From the NCBI RefSeq assembly GCF_028285715.1, contig NZ_JANQOO010000017.1, positions 496,001-560,000 of the forward strand: a stretch of 64,000 bases of DNA, written 5' to 3'. Below, one piece after another: positions 18,988 through 28,100 of this stretch. Within the stretch, counting starts at the first letter, position 1, and each line of letters begins with the position of its first letter. Both the position numbers and the translations under genes were made by a program. A model generated the notes under the pieces. It was not told the DNA's origin, did not search any database, and was given only the letters and a program-made list of their open reading frames with translations. Source of the DNA: Ulvibacterium sp. (GTDB lineage: Bacteria > Bacteroidota > Bacteroidia > Flavobacteriales > Flavobacteriaceae).

Positions 18988-20820
18988 TTAGTCAAATCTA
19001 ACCTTAATGATTTCTTCAGTACCTGGTTTGGAAAAAATCTCAAACCCCAACAATTGGGTTCCCAGGTTTGGGGCATCAAAATCCGAAGGGGGTGGATTGG
19101 TTTCATATGTTCTGAATAAGGACTCTTTTGGCCGTAACAACTCTACCGTAATGGATTTTCCTCCCTTGGAAAGATAAGCCGTTCGGCCGTCTTCGGCAAT
19201 CTTTATTTCAGCAGGGGTCACAAAGGCCCAGCGAATTTTGGAAGTACCCGTATTACTGGTCCGAAGGGAATCCGTGATTACAAGTTCTTGATTGTGGCCC
19301 ACTTCAAAAGTCCTTTTCGAATGGGTTAATTGGGGTGCATAAATTGAGGACAAATTTACCCCTACCCTAAACGCATGGGTATTGTCATTAATCATTTCTA
19401 AAGTGGCAAAGGCCTCTGGATTCTGCAGAGAGTCATTTACGACTAAAGTATTATGTGAAAATACATTGTTTCTAAAAACCTTCCATCTATCGGATTTTTT
19501 GTTTCTTTTCCAAATACCCAGTCCTAAACTTTCAAGGGAATGGTATCCTTGCAACCCCAGATCCAATGCCCAACGCACCCCATGCTTTTCAAACACAAAA
19601 GATCCTATATCCATGTGGGCGTGATTTGCCGAGGGGCTCCCGGCCTTGACGCCCAGGTAGAGGGCCGAGTCCGACCATGCCGATCGATATACGGCAATTG
19701 GCGTGGTACCATGGGCAAAATAGTGGTTTTCAGCATCAAACCTAAGTTCAGGAATATCCAACGACCATATGAGAATAAATGGAAGAAACCGATTTGAAAT
19801 TCCGGTGGCCTTAATTTTTTTATCACCATCCATATAAGATTTCAAAATATCGATTTCTTGCCACAGCAACTCCGGTCTACCCATTTCCTTGGAAAAATAA
19901 AATTGTGCCGCATTGAGCCTAGGGTTTTCCCTGGAATCTGAATAATTGAAGTATAGCCCGGACGGGCCTACGACATGGCGATAATAATTGGAGGTTTCCA
20001 AAAATCCAGGTTGACTTAGCAAGCCGAAATCAGAAGAAAAGGCCGTTTGTAAGGCAGCGATCAAAAGTACATTGTATGTGGTTCCATAAGACCAGTACAT
20101 GGGGCCTTCGGGGTAGTTTCCATTCGCTGCATACTCCTTCATTGCCTCTGGGACATGTTCAATACTTCTTTTGATTACCCTAGTGCACACATCCGGATCC
20201 GAATCGAATACTGCGATTGCAGCTGCGGTCAATCCTCCATGGCAAACTGGGTTCCAATTATTGGAAGAACTGATCCAAGCATGTTCCATAGTCTCATCCA
20301 GTGAGGTTCCGATTCCTTTTTCCAACAAGGCGTCTACAATAGTTTCTCTTTCTGTGACATTTAAATCATGGAACAGCCAATCATATCCAATGGCCAAGCC
20401 CATGGCCATTTCGGCAACGTCCAAATAATGCGAGGGATTCCAAGACGAAAATCCACTTGCGGCCAGCATTTCTTGTTTGGCCTTCTTAAAATATGGTTTG
20501 TGTCCCGTAACCTTGTACGCATAGGCCAAATAGAGTATGCGCTTCAAATATGTTCTAGAAACTTCAAGCAATCTTCTACCCTCCTTAATTTCCAATGCGG
20601 GTGGAATGGCCAAAAGACTATCACAATTCCTTAAAATCTGTTGATGGATAAACGCATATCTTGTATCGGAATCGATTCTTTGTTTTATTGTATTAATCGT
20701 GCCCGGTGCGATAAACAATCTCGGATGTTCTTTTACCAGATTTTCAGAGGTCTGTGAAAAGGAAAACTGAATCGATAAAGCGAAAAGGGTAAGTATTCCT
20801 ATTGAACGTTTAATTGTCAT
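18988..20820 (-). CDS. Heparinase II/III-like exported polysaccharide lyase
   Basis: A 610-residue protein with a signal peptide (residues 1-22, ending QFSFSQ). An N-terminal alpha/alpha-toroid (HPRLFIAPGTINTIKQRI, WISSSNNWNPVCHGG) is followed by a beta-sandwich heparinase II/III domain (NHAHMDIGSFVFEKHGVRWALD, FSHNTLVVND). Such enzymes cleave uronic-acid polysaccharides by beta-elimination in the periplasm. The toroid Asn-Asn-Trp-Asn and the His-Ala-His-Met segments are likely active-site parts. No SusCD pair or sulfatase is nearby, so this is not a typical polysaccharide utilisation locus and the substrate is open. Confidence 0.85.
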   Translation of the reverse strand: MTIKRSIGILTLFALSIQFSFSQTSENLVKEHPRLFIAPGTINTIKQRIDSDTRYAFIHQQILRNCDSLLAIPPALEIKEGRRLLEVSRTYLKRILYLAYAYKVTGHKPYFKKAKQEMLAASGFSSWNPSHYLDVAEMAMGLAIGYDWLFHDLNVTERETIVDALLEKGIGTSLDETMEHAWISSSNNWNPVCHGGLTAAAIAVFDSDPDVCTRVIKRSIEHVPEAMKEYAANGNYPEGPMYWSYGTTYNVLLIAALQTAFSSDFGLLSQPGFLETSNYYRHVVGPSGLYFNYSDSRENPRLNAAQFYFSKEMGRPELLWQEIDILKSYMDGDKKIKATGISNRFLPFILIWSLDIPELRFDAENHYFAHGTTPIAVYRSAWSDSALYLGVKAGSPSANHAHMDIGSFVFEKHGVRWALDLGLQGYHSLESLGLGIWKRNKKSDRWKVFRNNVFSHNTLVVNDSLQNPEAFATLEMINDNTHAFRVGVNLSSIYAPQLTHSKRTFEVGHNQELVITDSLRTSNTGTSKIRWAFVTPAEIKIAEDGRTAYLSKGGKSITVELLRPKESLFRTYETNPPPSDFDAPNLGTQLLGFEIFSKPGTEEIIKVRFD

Positions 20821-20826
20821 TATCCT

Positions 20827-21186
20827 TTAGAGTTTTTCTTTGGCCTTCCAATGGTCATAACCTCCCTCCAAGTTAATCGTATTCCGGTAACCCAAAGAAT
20901 CCAGCAATTTTTGTGCCTTGGCACTCCTACCTCCTTTTTTGCAATACAAATACAACTTTCTGTCTTTAGGCATGGTATCGAAATGTTTTTGAAACCCTAA
21001 ATCGAACCAGTTAATATTCACGGCATTTTCTAAGTGCCCCATGTTGAATTCCTTAGGGGTCCTGACATCGATCAATATCCCATCTTTGATATCCTTTTGT
21101 GAAAACTCTGTGATAGGTTTTGATTTTATTTGACCATAACAGGTATTAAGACCGAGAAAAACCACGATTACAGATAAAAATTTCAT
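20827..21186 (-). CDS. Exported rhodanese-like protein
   Basis: A single rhodanese domain of about 119 residues behind a signal peptide (KFLSVIVVFLGLNTCYGQ). The catalytic cysteine is in LYLYCKKGGRS, and the flanking DVRTPKEFNMGHLENAVNI is the family CH2A-type motif. It probably transfers sulfane sulfur or handles thiols in the periplasm. The start at the ATG at 21186 is chosen because it opens the signal peptide. It is just upstream of the heparinase-like gene, six bases apart on the same strand, and divergent from the sigma factor. Confidence 0.87.
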   Translation of the reverse strand: MKFLSVIVVFLGLNTCYGQIKSKPITEFSQKDIKDGILIDVRTPKEFNMGHLENAVNINWFDLGFQKHFDTMPKDRKLYLYCKKGGRSAKAQKLLDSLGYRNTINLEGGYDHWKAKEKL

Positions 21187-21219
21187 CGAATCCAATTTAA
21201 AAATCAAAAATAAGCAATT

Positions 21220-21861
21220 ATGGCAGCTAGAAAATATAAGGAACAAAATGGGAATATGCGGTTAATTAAATCAAATTCATCTATTTTTGATAATGACAAG
21301 GCATCTATGACAACGCAACAACTACATCCCGAAACTTGGGTAGACTCCTATGCAGACTACCTTTTTAACTATGCCGTGGCCCGAGTAAACGATTCGGAAA
21401 TAGCCAAGGATCTGGTCCAGGAAACCTTTTTTGCCGGATTAAACTCAGCTAAAAATTATAAGGGAGACGCCGCCGAGCGCACTTGGCTTATTGCGATTTT
21501 GAAACGAAAGGTAATTGATTATTACAGAAAGATTAACTCAAAAAAAGGTAAGGCGGAAGTACGCATGAGCTATAGTGCCGGAAGCGATTCAGAAGGCGAT
21601 TGGATGGAAGAGCAGGTAGCAGATCCCTTCAGCAGCTTTGAAAACGATGCCATCGAAAATGAGGAATTAGGATTGGCCATACACGGTTGTATTTCCAAAT
21701 TGCCCAAGAAACAATCTTTGGTATTCACCATGAAAACCATACGTGGAATGAGTACTGAGGATATTTGTAATGAACTTGGTATAAACCCGTCTAATCTATG
21801 GGTAATGATCCATAGGGCTAGAACTTCCCTGATGGGCTGCCTAAATCAAAACTGGTTCTAA
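21220..21861 (+). CDS. Sigma-70 family RNA polymerase sigma factor (ECF-like)
   Basis: A sigma factor of up to 213 residues. Region 2 is clear (DYLFNYAVARVNDSEIAKDL followed by VQETFFAGL), and region 4 has a helix-turn-helix (LPKKQSLVFTMKTIRGMSTE then DICNELGINPSNL). The linker is longer and more acidic than in most ECF factors. The ATG at 21220 is the longest start; an ATG at 21307 before TTQQLHPETW would also give a complete region 2. It overlaps no neighbour and is followed two bases later by a small zinc-finger protein that may regulate it. Confidence 0.92.
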   Translation: MAARKYKEQNGNMRLIKSNSSIFDNDKASMTTQQLHPETWVDSYADYLFNYAVARVNDSEIAKDLVQETFFAGLNSAKNYKGDAAERTWLIAILKRKVIDYYRKINSKKGKAEVRMSYSAGSDSEGDWMEEQVADPFSSFENDAIENEELGLAIHGCISKLPKKQSLVFTMKTIRGMSTEDICNELGINPSNLWVMIHRARTSLMGCLNQNWF

Positions 21862-21862
21862 A

Positions 21863-22093
21863 ATGATGATATCCTGCGAGAAAGCGGCGTCGATATGCAA
21901 TAAAACACAATACAGGGAAGCGACCTTTATGGAAAAGATAAAGCTGAAGATACATTTGCTTATATGCAAAACATGTTCAGCTTTTACCAAAAAGAATACA
22001 AAGTTGACCGCTTTGTGCGAAAAAGCAAATCTACACAGCCTTTCGGAGGGTGAAAAAATTAAAATGAAGCAACGATTGGAAGAGAAAATCTAA
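21863..22093 (+). CDS. Small zinc-finger (ZAS-like) probable anti-sigma partner
   Basis: A 76-residue protein immediately downstream of the sigma factor. It has a Cys pair region (SCEKAASICN) and HLLICKTC, which is the HX3CX2C zinc-binding pattern of ZAS anti-sigma domains, followed by a charged helix. It has no transmembrane segment, so a soluble zinc-dependent anti-sigma or co-regulator is the best inference. Its last 35 bases overlap the convergent UbiA-like gene. Either of the two adjacent ATG codons could start it. Confidence 0.8.
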   Translation: MMISCEKAASICNKTQYREATFMEKIKLKIHLLICKTCSAFTKKNTKLTALCEKANLHSLSEGEKIKMKQRLEEKI

Positions 22094-22910
22094 TTTTTTC
22101 CAATAACCAAATTAGCACCCACCAGAAAAAGGGGATGGCTTCTACCCAGAACGCTGAAAAATATTTATTCTGGTTTTGCCTGGTCACTATTAAGATGCTC
22201 CCTATCCCAAAAAGTAAAAATGTTTTGGACAAAATTTCGTTTTGGGTAATTTCATCCTTGAAAAAAGTCAGAAGAAAGAAGAGCACAATCAGTGAAATGC
22301 CCAAAACTTTGGTTTTTACCACACCGTAACGCCGCGGCAGTGTTTTTAATTCGGGTGGATCATATGCCATATCCCGAATTTCGAATGGGATTATTAAAGC
22401 AAGTACGAGCATAAAGCGTTGTGTTGTTTCTACCCAAACGTCCCAGGAGATAATTGAACCCGCAGCCACTACAGGAAGTACAACGGTAGTACCAGCCCAT
22501 ACCACACCGACTGGAAATATTTTAAACCCTGCCAAACTTCTTAGACTCCGGGTTTTGGGAAGGACGGGAAGCGCATAAAGAACCGTAAACAATCCCAATA
22601 TTGTCAGCACGAAAATAGCGTTCCACTCAAGAAAAAATAAATGGTATGCCGCAATTCCTAGGCAAACGAAACTAAAAAATTGAATGTACCCGTGGTATTG
22701 GTGTGCAAGTTGAACGTATTTCTTTACTTCCAGCCCATATTTAATGAAATTGTAACAGGCAACACTTCCAAAAAATATAAGAGAACATAGATGTCTGTCC
22801 ACAGGTATACGTAAAAGGGAAGATGTTACCCAGAGTAGCGAAAAGATGGCCAAAGCCACATGGATGCTAGCGTCCAGGTAAAAATCAAAAATACGACCCA
22901 AGAGCTTCAT
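22059..22910 (-). CDS. UbiA-like polytopic membrane protein
   Basis: A 283-residue, very hydrophobic protein with roughly eight membrane segments. The segment IPFEIRDMAYDPPELKTLPR resembles the second aspartate-rich loop of UbiA prenyltransferases, and LYALPVLPKTRSLRSLAGFK resembles the loop near the active site. The first canonical NDxxD motif is not evident (only CYNFIKYG at the expected place), so prenyl transfer is uncertain. It overlaps the anti-sigma-like gene tail to tail by 35 bases and is divergent from gcvP. Confidence 0.72.
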   Translation of the reverse strand: MKLLGRIFDFYLDASIHVALAIFSLLWVTSSLLRIPVDRHLCSLIFFGSVACYNFIKYGLEVKKYVQLAHQYHGYIQFFSFVCLGIAAYHLFFLEWNAIFVLTILGLFTVLYALPVLPKTRSLRSLAGFKIFPVGVVWAGTTVVLPVVAAGSIISWDVWVETTQRFMLVLALIIPFEIRDMAYDPPELKTLPRRYGVVKTKVLGISLIVLFFLLTFFKDEITQNEILSKTFLLFGIGSILIVTRQNQNKYFSAFWVEAIPFFWWVLIWLLEKIRFSLPIVASF

Positions 22911-22981
22911 CGAACAAAAGTAGCCAAACTGTTTATAAACCCCTTTTTTGGTTAAAAACTTTGCCCTTCGCTACACCCCGT

Positions 22982-23016
22982 TTTGTCCATTTTCAGGGAA
23001 TTTATCCCTAATTTTG
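22982..23016 (+). promoter_or_regulatory. Promoter of gcvP
   Basis: TAATTTTG (23009-23016) is an exact TAnnTTTG match, with TTTG at 22982-22985, 23 bases away and a little wide. It is 20 bases before the ATG at 23037 and inside the longer frame, so the upstream TTG start is unlikely. Confidence 0.6.
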
Positions 23017-23036
23017 TGCAGCTTTTAGTAAAATTT

Positions 23037-25886
23037 ATGAGGACAGATTTGTTTGCTTTACGCCATATCGGTATACGGGAAGAAGACCTTGCACATATGT
23101 TGAAGGTTATAGAGGTAGAGAATTTGGAGCAACTTGTTTATGAAACGATACCGGATGAAATTAGGCTTAAGGAACCTCTGAAGTTGGACACCCCTATGAG
23201 CGAGCATAAATTCCTGGCGCATTTGCATGACTTGGCCCAAAAGAATAAAGTTTTTCGCTCCTATATTGGTTTGGGATACCATGAAAGCCTCACTCCTTCC
23301 GTAATAAAGCGCAATATTCTGGAAAATCCGGGATGGTACACGGCCTATACCCCATATCAGGCGGAAATTGCCCAAGGCCGCTTGGAGGCGTTACTTAACT
23401 TCCAGACCATGGTATGTGACCTTACCGGAATGGAAATTGCCAATGCATCATTGTTGGACGAAAGCACTGCGGCGGCAGAGGCCATGACCATGTTATTCGC
23501 CGTAAGAAGTCGCGAACAAAAAAAGAACGATGTCAACAAATTTTTCGTTTCCCAGGATGTCTTGCCTCAGACATTATCCCTCCTGAAGACCCGTTCAAAA
23601 CCGTTGGGCATTGAATTGGTTGTCGGTAACCATATGGAGTTTGATTTCGGGAACGAATTTTACGGAACACTTTTGCAGTATCCTGGCAAATACGGCCAAA
23701 TCCATTCCTATTCGGATTTTATAACAAATGCGATAAAGAACAACATTAAGGTCGCAGTGGCCGCAGATATTCTAAGTCTGGTTTTGTTGACCTCTCCCGG
23801 TGAACTTGGTGCGGATGTAGTTTTGGGTACTACCCAACGTTTTGGCATTCCACTGGGATATGGTGGGCCCCATGCCGCCTATTTCGCCACCAAAGAGGAA
23901 TATAAACGACATATCCCGGGCCGTATAATAGGTGTCACCAAAGATATGGATGGAAAATCCGCTTTGCGTATGGCATTACAAACCAGGGAACAGCATATCA
24001 AAAGGGATAAGGCCACATCCAATATTTGTACTGCCCAAGTGCTTTTGGCCGTTATGGCTGGTATGTATGCCGTATATCATGGCCCTAAGGGGCTAATATA
24101 TATTGCCGAAAAAGTACATCGTACTGCGGTGACATTGGCTGAAAACCTGGAAAAAATGGGGTTGTATCAGGTAAACACATCGTTCTTTGATACCATTACG
24201 ATTAAATGCGATGTGCGTATACTCAGGCCTATTGCCGAGGAACATGAAATTAACTTTCTTTATAGTGACGACGAAACTGTTTCCATTTCAGTGAACGAAG
24301 CCACCTCCTTAAATGATCTAAATCAAATTCTAGGTGTTTTTGCAAAAATCTTGGACAAAGAAATCGACCCGATAAAAGAACTATCCAATCAATCAGCTAT
24401 TTTGGAGGATGTTGTCCGAATTTCCCCATTTTTAGAAAATCCCGTATTCAATTCCCATCATTCGGAGACCGAATTGATGCGGTATATCAAAAAGTTGGAA
24501 CGCAAAGATCTATCCCTGAACCATTCCATGATTTCCTTGGGATCTTGTACCATGAAGCTTAATGCGGCTTCGGAATTGCTGCCTATTAGCTGGACGAATT
24601 GGGGCAACATTCATCCCTTCGTACCTATTGAACAGGCAAAAGGGTACCAAATCGTTTTACGCGAATTGGAAAAGGACCTTACGGAAATCACGGGTTTTGC
24701 CGGAACCTCGTTGCAACCCAATTCAGGTGCCCAGGGCGAGTATGCCGGTCTGATGGTAATAAGGGCCTATCACGAATCCAGAAATGAGGGACATCGCAAT
24801 ATTTGTATCATCCCGGCATCGGCACATGGTACCAACCCGGCATCGGCAGTAATGGCCGGAATGCAAGTGGTAGTGACCAAAACCGATGAAAAAGGTAATA
24901 TAGATGTGGTTGACTTGGAAGAAAAAGTGATAAAGCATGCTGATAATTTGGCTGCCCTAATGGTTACCTATCCATCCACACATGGAGTTTTTGAGTCCTC
25001 TATTAAGCGTATCACCAAACTCATCCATGATAATGGTGGACAGGTCTATATGGATGGAGCGAATATGAATGCCCAGGTTGGGCTTACCAATCCGGCCTCG
25101 ATAGGGGCCGATGTTTGCCACCTAAACCTCCATAAAACTTTTGCTATTCCACACGGCGGAGGAGGACCAGGAGTAGGCCCCATTTGTGTAGCGGAACAAT
25201 TAGTGCCCTTTCTACCCGGGAATCCGGTAATCCCAACCGGCGGGGAAAAGGCGATTTCCGGAATCTCGGCCGCCCCTTGGGGAAGTTCATTGGCCTGTTT
25301 AATCTCCTATGGCTATATTAAAATGTTGGGAGAACAAGGATTGACACATTCTACCAAAATCGCTATTCTGAATGCCAACTATATTAAGCATCGTTTATCG
25401 GGAAAATACAATGTCCTATATAGCGGTGAAAATGGTAGAGCGGCACATGAAATGATTATAGATTGTAGGCCTTTTAAACAAAATGGCATTGAGGTCGTGG
25501 ATATTGCCAAACGACTTATGGACTACGGTTTTCATGCCCCTACAGTTTCTTTCCCCGTTGCGGGGACGGTTATGATCGAACCCACAGAAAGTGAGAACTT
25601 GGGTGAGCTAGATCGATTTTGTGATGCCATGCTATCTATTCGGGAGGAAATCGATGCGGTCCATGCGGACAATCCCAACAATGTATTGAAAAATGCACCA
25701 CACACTTTGGAAATGGTCACTAATGATGATTGGGATTACCCTTATAATAGACAAAAAGCGGTATTTCCCTTACCCTTTATTGCAGAGAATAAATTTTGGC
25801 CATCTGTCAGAAGGGTAGATGATGCCTATGGTGACCGCAATCTGATTTGCACATGCACACCTATTGAAGCTTATGCTGAAGCATAA
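23037..25886 (+). CDS. gcvP: Glycine dehydrogenase (decarboxylating), P protein
   Basis: A 949-residue P protein of the glycine cleavage system, with N- and C-terminal halves fused as in most bacteria. The pyridoxal phosphate lysine lies in [19 protein letters not shown] in the C-terminal half. The N-terminal half shows [13 protein letters not shown] and the [13 protein letters not shown] motif. It decarboxylates glycine and loads aminomethyl onto lipoyl-H protein. GcvT and GcvH are not in the window. The start at 23037 opens [11 protein letters not shown], the usual beginning. Confidence 0.98.
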   Translation: MRTDLFALRHIGIREEDLAHMLKVIEVENLEQLVYETIPDEIRLKEPLKLDTPMSEHKFLAHLHDLAQKNKVFRSYIGLGYHESLTPSVIKRNILENPGWYTAYTPYQAEIAQGRLEALLNFQTMVCDLTGMEIANASLLDESTAAAEAMTMLFAVRSREQKKNDVNKFFVSQDVLPQTLSLLKTRSKPLGIELVVGNHMEFDFGNEFYGTLLQYPGKYGQIHSYSDFITNAIKNNIKVAVAADILSLVLLTSPGELGADVVLGTTQRFGIPLGYGGPHAAYFATKEEYKRHIPGRIIGVTKDMDGKSALRMALQTREQHIKRDKATSNICTAQVLLAVMAGMYAVYHGPKGLIYIAEKVHRTAVTLAENLEKMGLYQVNTSFFDTITIKCDVRILRPIAEEHEINFLYSDDETVSISVNEATSLNDLNQILGVFAKILDKEIDPIKELSNQSAILEDVVRISPFLENPVFNSHHSETELMRYIKKLERKDLSLNHSMISLGSCTMKLNAASELLPISWTNWGNIHPFVPIEQAKGYQIVLRELEKDLTEITGFAGTSLQPNSGAQGEYAGLMVIRAYHESRNEGHRNICIIPASAHGTNPASAVMAGMQVVVTKTDEKGNIDVVDLEEKVIKHADNLAALMVTYPSTHGVFESSIKRITKLIHDNGGQVYMDGANMNAQVGLTNPASIGADVCHLNLHKTFAIPHGGGGPGVGPICVAEQLVPFLPGNPVIPTGGEKAISGISAAPWGSSLACLISYGYIKMLGEQGLTHSTKIAILNANYIKHRLSGKYNVLYSGENGRAAHEMIIDCRPFKQNGIEVVDIAKRLMDYGFHAPTVSFPVAGTVMIEPTESENLGELDRFCDAMLSIREEIDAVHADNPNNVLKNAPHTLEMVTNDDWDYPYNRQKAVFPLPFIAENKFWPSVRRVDDAYGDRNLICTCTPIEAYAEA

Positions 25887-25967
25887 AAACGGTTGTATTG
25901 GGCATTCAACCAGCTATAAAACCTTATATTCATACTGCCTTATGCCTTAGCAATCAGTCTTAAAAAC

Positions 25968-26492
25968 ATGTACGAAAACACCTATCCCAACAAGCGTTTT
26001 AGACTTACCTTGGAGTTTCTCCAAAAGCATATTTCTACCGAGGAATCCATTTTAGACCTTGGAGTGGAAAACCCTTTTACGGAAGTCATGTCGAAGCGGG
26101 GATATACTGTGGAGAATACAAAGGGCGAGGACTTGGATACTGATTTTTCCACAGTTCAAAACACGACTGCCGATGTGGTTACGGCTTTTGAAATCTTTGA
26201 ACATCTGGTAGCTCCCTTTAATGTGCTAAAAAAAGTAAAACCCCATAAACTGGTAGCCAGTATTCCCTTGCGGTTGTGGTTTTCACCGGCTTATAGAAGC
26301 AAATCAGATCCTTGGGACAGGCACTATCACGAATTTGAAGATTGGCAGTTTAATTGGTTATTGGAAAAAGCTGGATGGGAAATCAAAGACTCGGCCAAAT
26401 GGACGAATCCTGTCAAAAAAATTGGTTTACGTCCGTTACTAAGAAGTTTTACTCCACGCTATTATATCGTTTACGCGGTACGTAAAAAATAA
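25968..26492 (+). CDS. Class I SAM-dependent methyltransferase-like protein
   Basis: A 174-residue protein resembling small SAM methyltransferases. Motif I is degenerate (SILDLGVENPFTEVM), an acidic residue follows at GEDLDTDF, and ADVVTAFEIFEHLVAPF matches motif IV to V of the Methyltransf_11/23 type. The C-terminal WDRHYHEFEDWQFNWLLEKA is a common late segment. The glycine-poor motif I (GVENP rather than GxGxG) is unusual. It is followed 36 bases later by a GT2 glycosyltransferase, which suggests joint work on a surface glycan or lipid. Confidence 0.78.
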   Translation: MYENTYPNKRFRLTLEFLQKHISTEESILDLGVENPFTEVMSKRGYTVENTKGEDLDTDFSTVQNTTADVVTAFEIFEHLVAPFNVLKKVKPHKLVASIPLRLWFSPAYRSKSDPWDRHYHEFEDWQFNWLLEKAGWEIKDSAKWTNPVKKIGLRPLLRSFTPRYYIVYAVRKK

Positions 26493-26528
26493 AGATTGCG
26501 AATTTGGTATTCGAAATCGATAGCTACA

Positions 26529-27386
26529 ATGAACTATTATATCATAATACCCGCCCACAATGAGGAAGCCTTTTTGGCGGATACGCTGAATTCTGTCCAA
26601 CGACAGACCTTGCTGCCCAAAAAAGTGGTAGTGGTAAACGATAATTCAACTGATGGTACGGAGTCCATTATAGATCATTTTGTAAAGGACAATCCCCATT
26701 TTGAGAAACTCAATGGTGAATCCTCAACAGATCATTTGCCGGGCCGTAAGGTAATCAACGCTTTTAATAAGGGACTGGGCACACTGGATGAAGGATATGA
26801 TTTTTTGGTAAAACTTGATGCAGACCTTATTTTGCCCTATAATTATTTTGAAAAAGTCGCTGAAATATTCAGAATGCATCCCGAAGTAGGAATTGCCGGT
26901 GGATTCGCCTACGAGAAGGGCCGGGATGGGGAATGGAAATTGAACCATCCGATGAATAAAGACCACGTGAGGGGCGCTTTTAAGGCCTATACCAGGGTAT
27001 GTTTTAGGGCCATTGGGGGACTTAGAAATGCTATGGGATGGGATACTGTAGATGAGCTTTTGGCCCAATACCACGGTTTTAGGATCTTTACCGATGAGAC
27101 ACTTAAGGTTAAACATCTTCGTCCTACAGGAAAGGCCTACAACAAAAAAGCCAGGTTATTGCAGGGAGAAGCTATGTACACCATGGGCTACGGACTTCTG
27201 TTAAGCGGTTTGGCCTCTCTAAAAATGGCATTGAAACAGCGAAATTTAAACGTCTTTTTTCACAACCTGAGCGGTTTTTTCAAGGCGAGGAAAAACAAAG
27301 TGCCCTTTTTGATATCTAAGGAGGAGGCCAGGTTTATTAGAAACCTGAGATGGAAGAACATTGGAGACAAACTTTTACATAAATAA
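26529..27386 (+). CDS. GT2-family glycosyltransferase
   Basis: A 285-residue GT-A fold enzyme. The opening YYIIIPAHNEEAFLADTLNS and the metal/nucleotide-sugar Asp residues in VVNDNSTDGT and VKLDADLILP are typical of family 2. No strong transmembrane anchor is present; a hydrophobic stretch (YGLLLSGLASLKMAL) occurs late. The sugar donor and acceptor are unknown. An upstream TTG opens eleven more codons, but the ATG at 26529 directly begins the first beta strand. Confidence 0.9.
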   Translation: MNYYIIIPAHNEEAFLADTLNSVQRQTLLPKKVVVVNDNSTDGTESIIDHFVKDNPHFEKLNGESSTDHLPGRKVINAFNKGLGTLDEGYDFLVKLDADLILPYNYFEKVAEIFRMHPEVGIAGGFAYEKGRDGEWKLNHPMNKDHVRGAFKAYTRVCFRAIGGLRNAMGWDTVDELLAQYHGFRIFTDETLKVKHLRPTGKAYNKKARLLQGEAMYTMGYGLLLSGLASLKMALKQRNLNVFFHNLSGFFKARKNKVPFLISKEEARFIRNLRWKNIGDKLLHK

Positions 27387-27417
27387 AACAAAAAACCGCA
27401 AGGTATCCCAAGCGGTT
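27384..27417 (-). terminator. Rho-independent terminator of the OmpH-like gene
   Basis: Read on the minus strand, AACCGC and GCGGTT form a six-base stem (27412-27417 with 27394-27399) followed by a T-rich run (TTTTTGTTTTATTT). It is 29 bases beyond the stop of the OmpH-like gene and directly behind the convergent glycosyltransferase gene. Confidence 0.7.
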
Positions 27418-27445
27418 GTATTGTTATTTTGTGAAGTATTCTTAG

Positions 27446-27955
27446 TCAAATTCCTAATTCCGCCTTTACCGCCGGTAAAAGATCTTGGCCCTGCGCTACG
27501 ATTAGACCACCCCCGGCAGTGGCATCCATGACGTAGTCAAACCCTTGGGCAGCGGCTACTTTTTCTATGGCCGCTTTGGCCTTCTCGGAAATCGGTTGGA
27601 AAAGTTCTGCTTGTTTTTTTCCCAATTCCTGACGTGCTGCCTGTTCTGCGTCTACGATGCTCTTCTGAAAACCTTGTAATTCAATGGCCCTTTTTTCATT
27701 TTCTTCTCTAGTCTTGGAAGGAGCCTCATTTTCGTATTGGGTAGATTTATTCTTTAATTCCGTCATGGAACTTTCAATATCCGCCGTGTATGTTTGCTGA
27801 AGCTTTTTTAATTCGGCCTCGGCCGCTTTCATCTCCGGCATTGAAGATAACAATTGGGTCACATCGATATGTGCAATCTTGCTCTGGGCGTTTACAAAAC
27901 TGGTCACGGCTATAAACAAAACTATTGCTATAGCTATCCTTCTTACTTGTTTCAT
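27446..27955 (-). CDS. OmpH/Skp-like periplasmic chaperone
   Basis: A 169-residue OmpH family protein. A signal peptide (about residues 1-23) is followed by KIAHIDVTQLLSSMPEMKAA, a coiled-coil body (TYTADIESSMTELKNKSTQ) and the C-terminal sheet region FDYVMDATAGGGLIVAQG. Skp-type trimers hold unfolded outer-membrane proteins between the Sec translocon and the BAM complex. It has its own strong promoter, a second OmpH-like gene upstream and bamA beyond, the normal Bacteroidota arrangement. Confidence 0.93.
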   Translation of the reverse strand: MKQVRRIAIAIVLFIAVTSFVNAQSKIAHIDVTQLLSSMPEMKAAEAELKKLQQTYTADIESSMTELKNKSTQYENEAPSKTREENEKRAIELQGFQKSIVDAEQAARQELGKKQAELFQPISEKAKAAIEKVAAAQGFDYVMDATAGGGLIVAQGQDLLPAVKAELGI

Positions 27956-28017
27956 GAGTTAAATTTTAATTGTTTTTAATGGTCTCATGGAATTTTCGTT
28001 AATCGAATAATTTTCTT

Positions 28018-28047
28018 CAAATTTAATTATTTGTTGAATAAAGTCAA
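28018..28047 (-). promoter_or_regulatory. Strong Bacteroidota promoter of the short OmpH-like gene
   Basis: On the minus strand TTG (28045-28047), 19 bases, then TAAATTTG (28018-28025) form a perfect -33/-7 pair, 62 bases upstream of the ATG. It gives the short OmpH-like gene a transcript independent of bamA. Confidence 0.8.
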
Positions 28048-28100
28048 TTCCATGAACTTTGATTCTAATTTATGAGTGTTACTTATGGTTAAAAGCTTTT

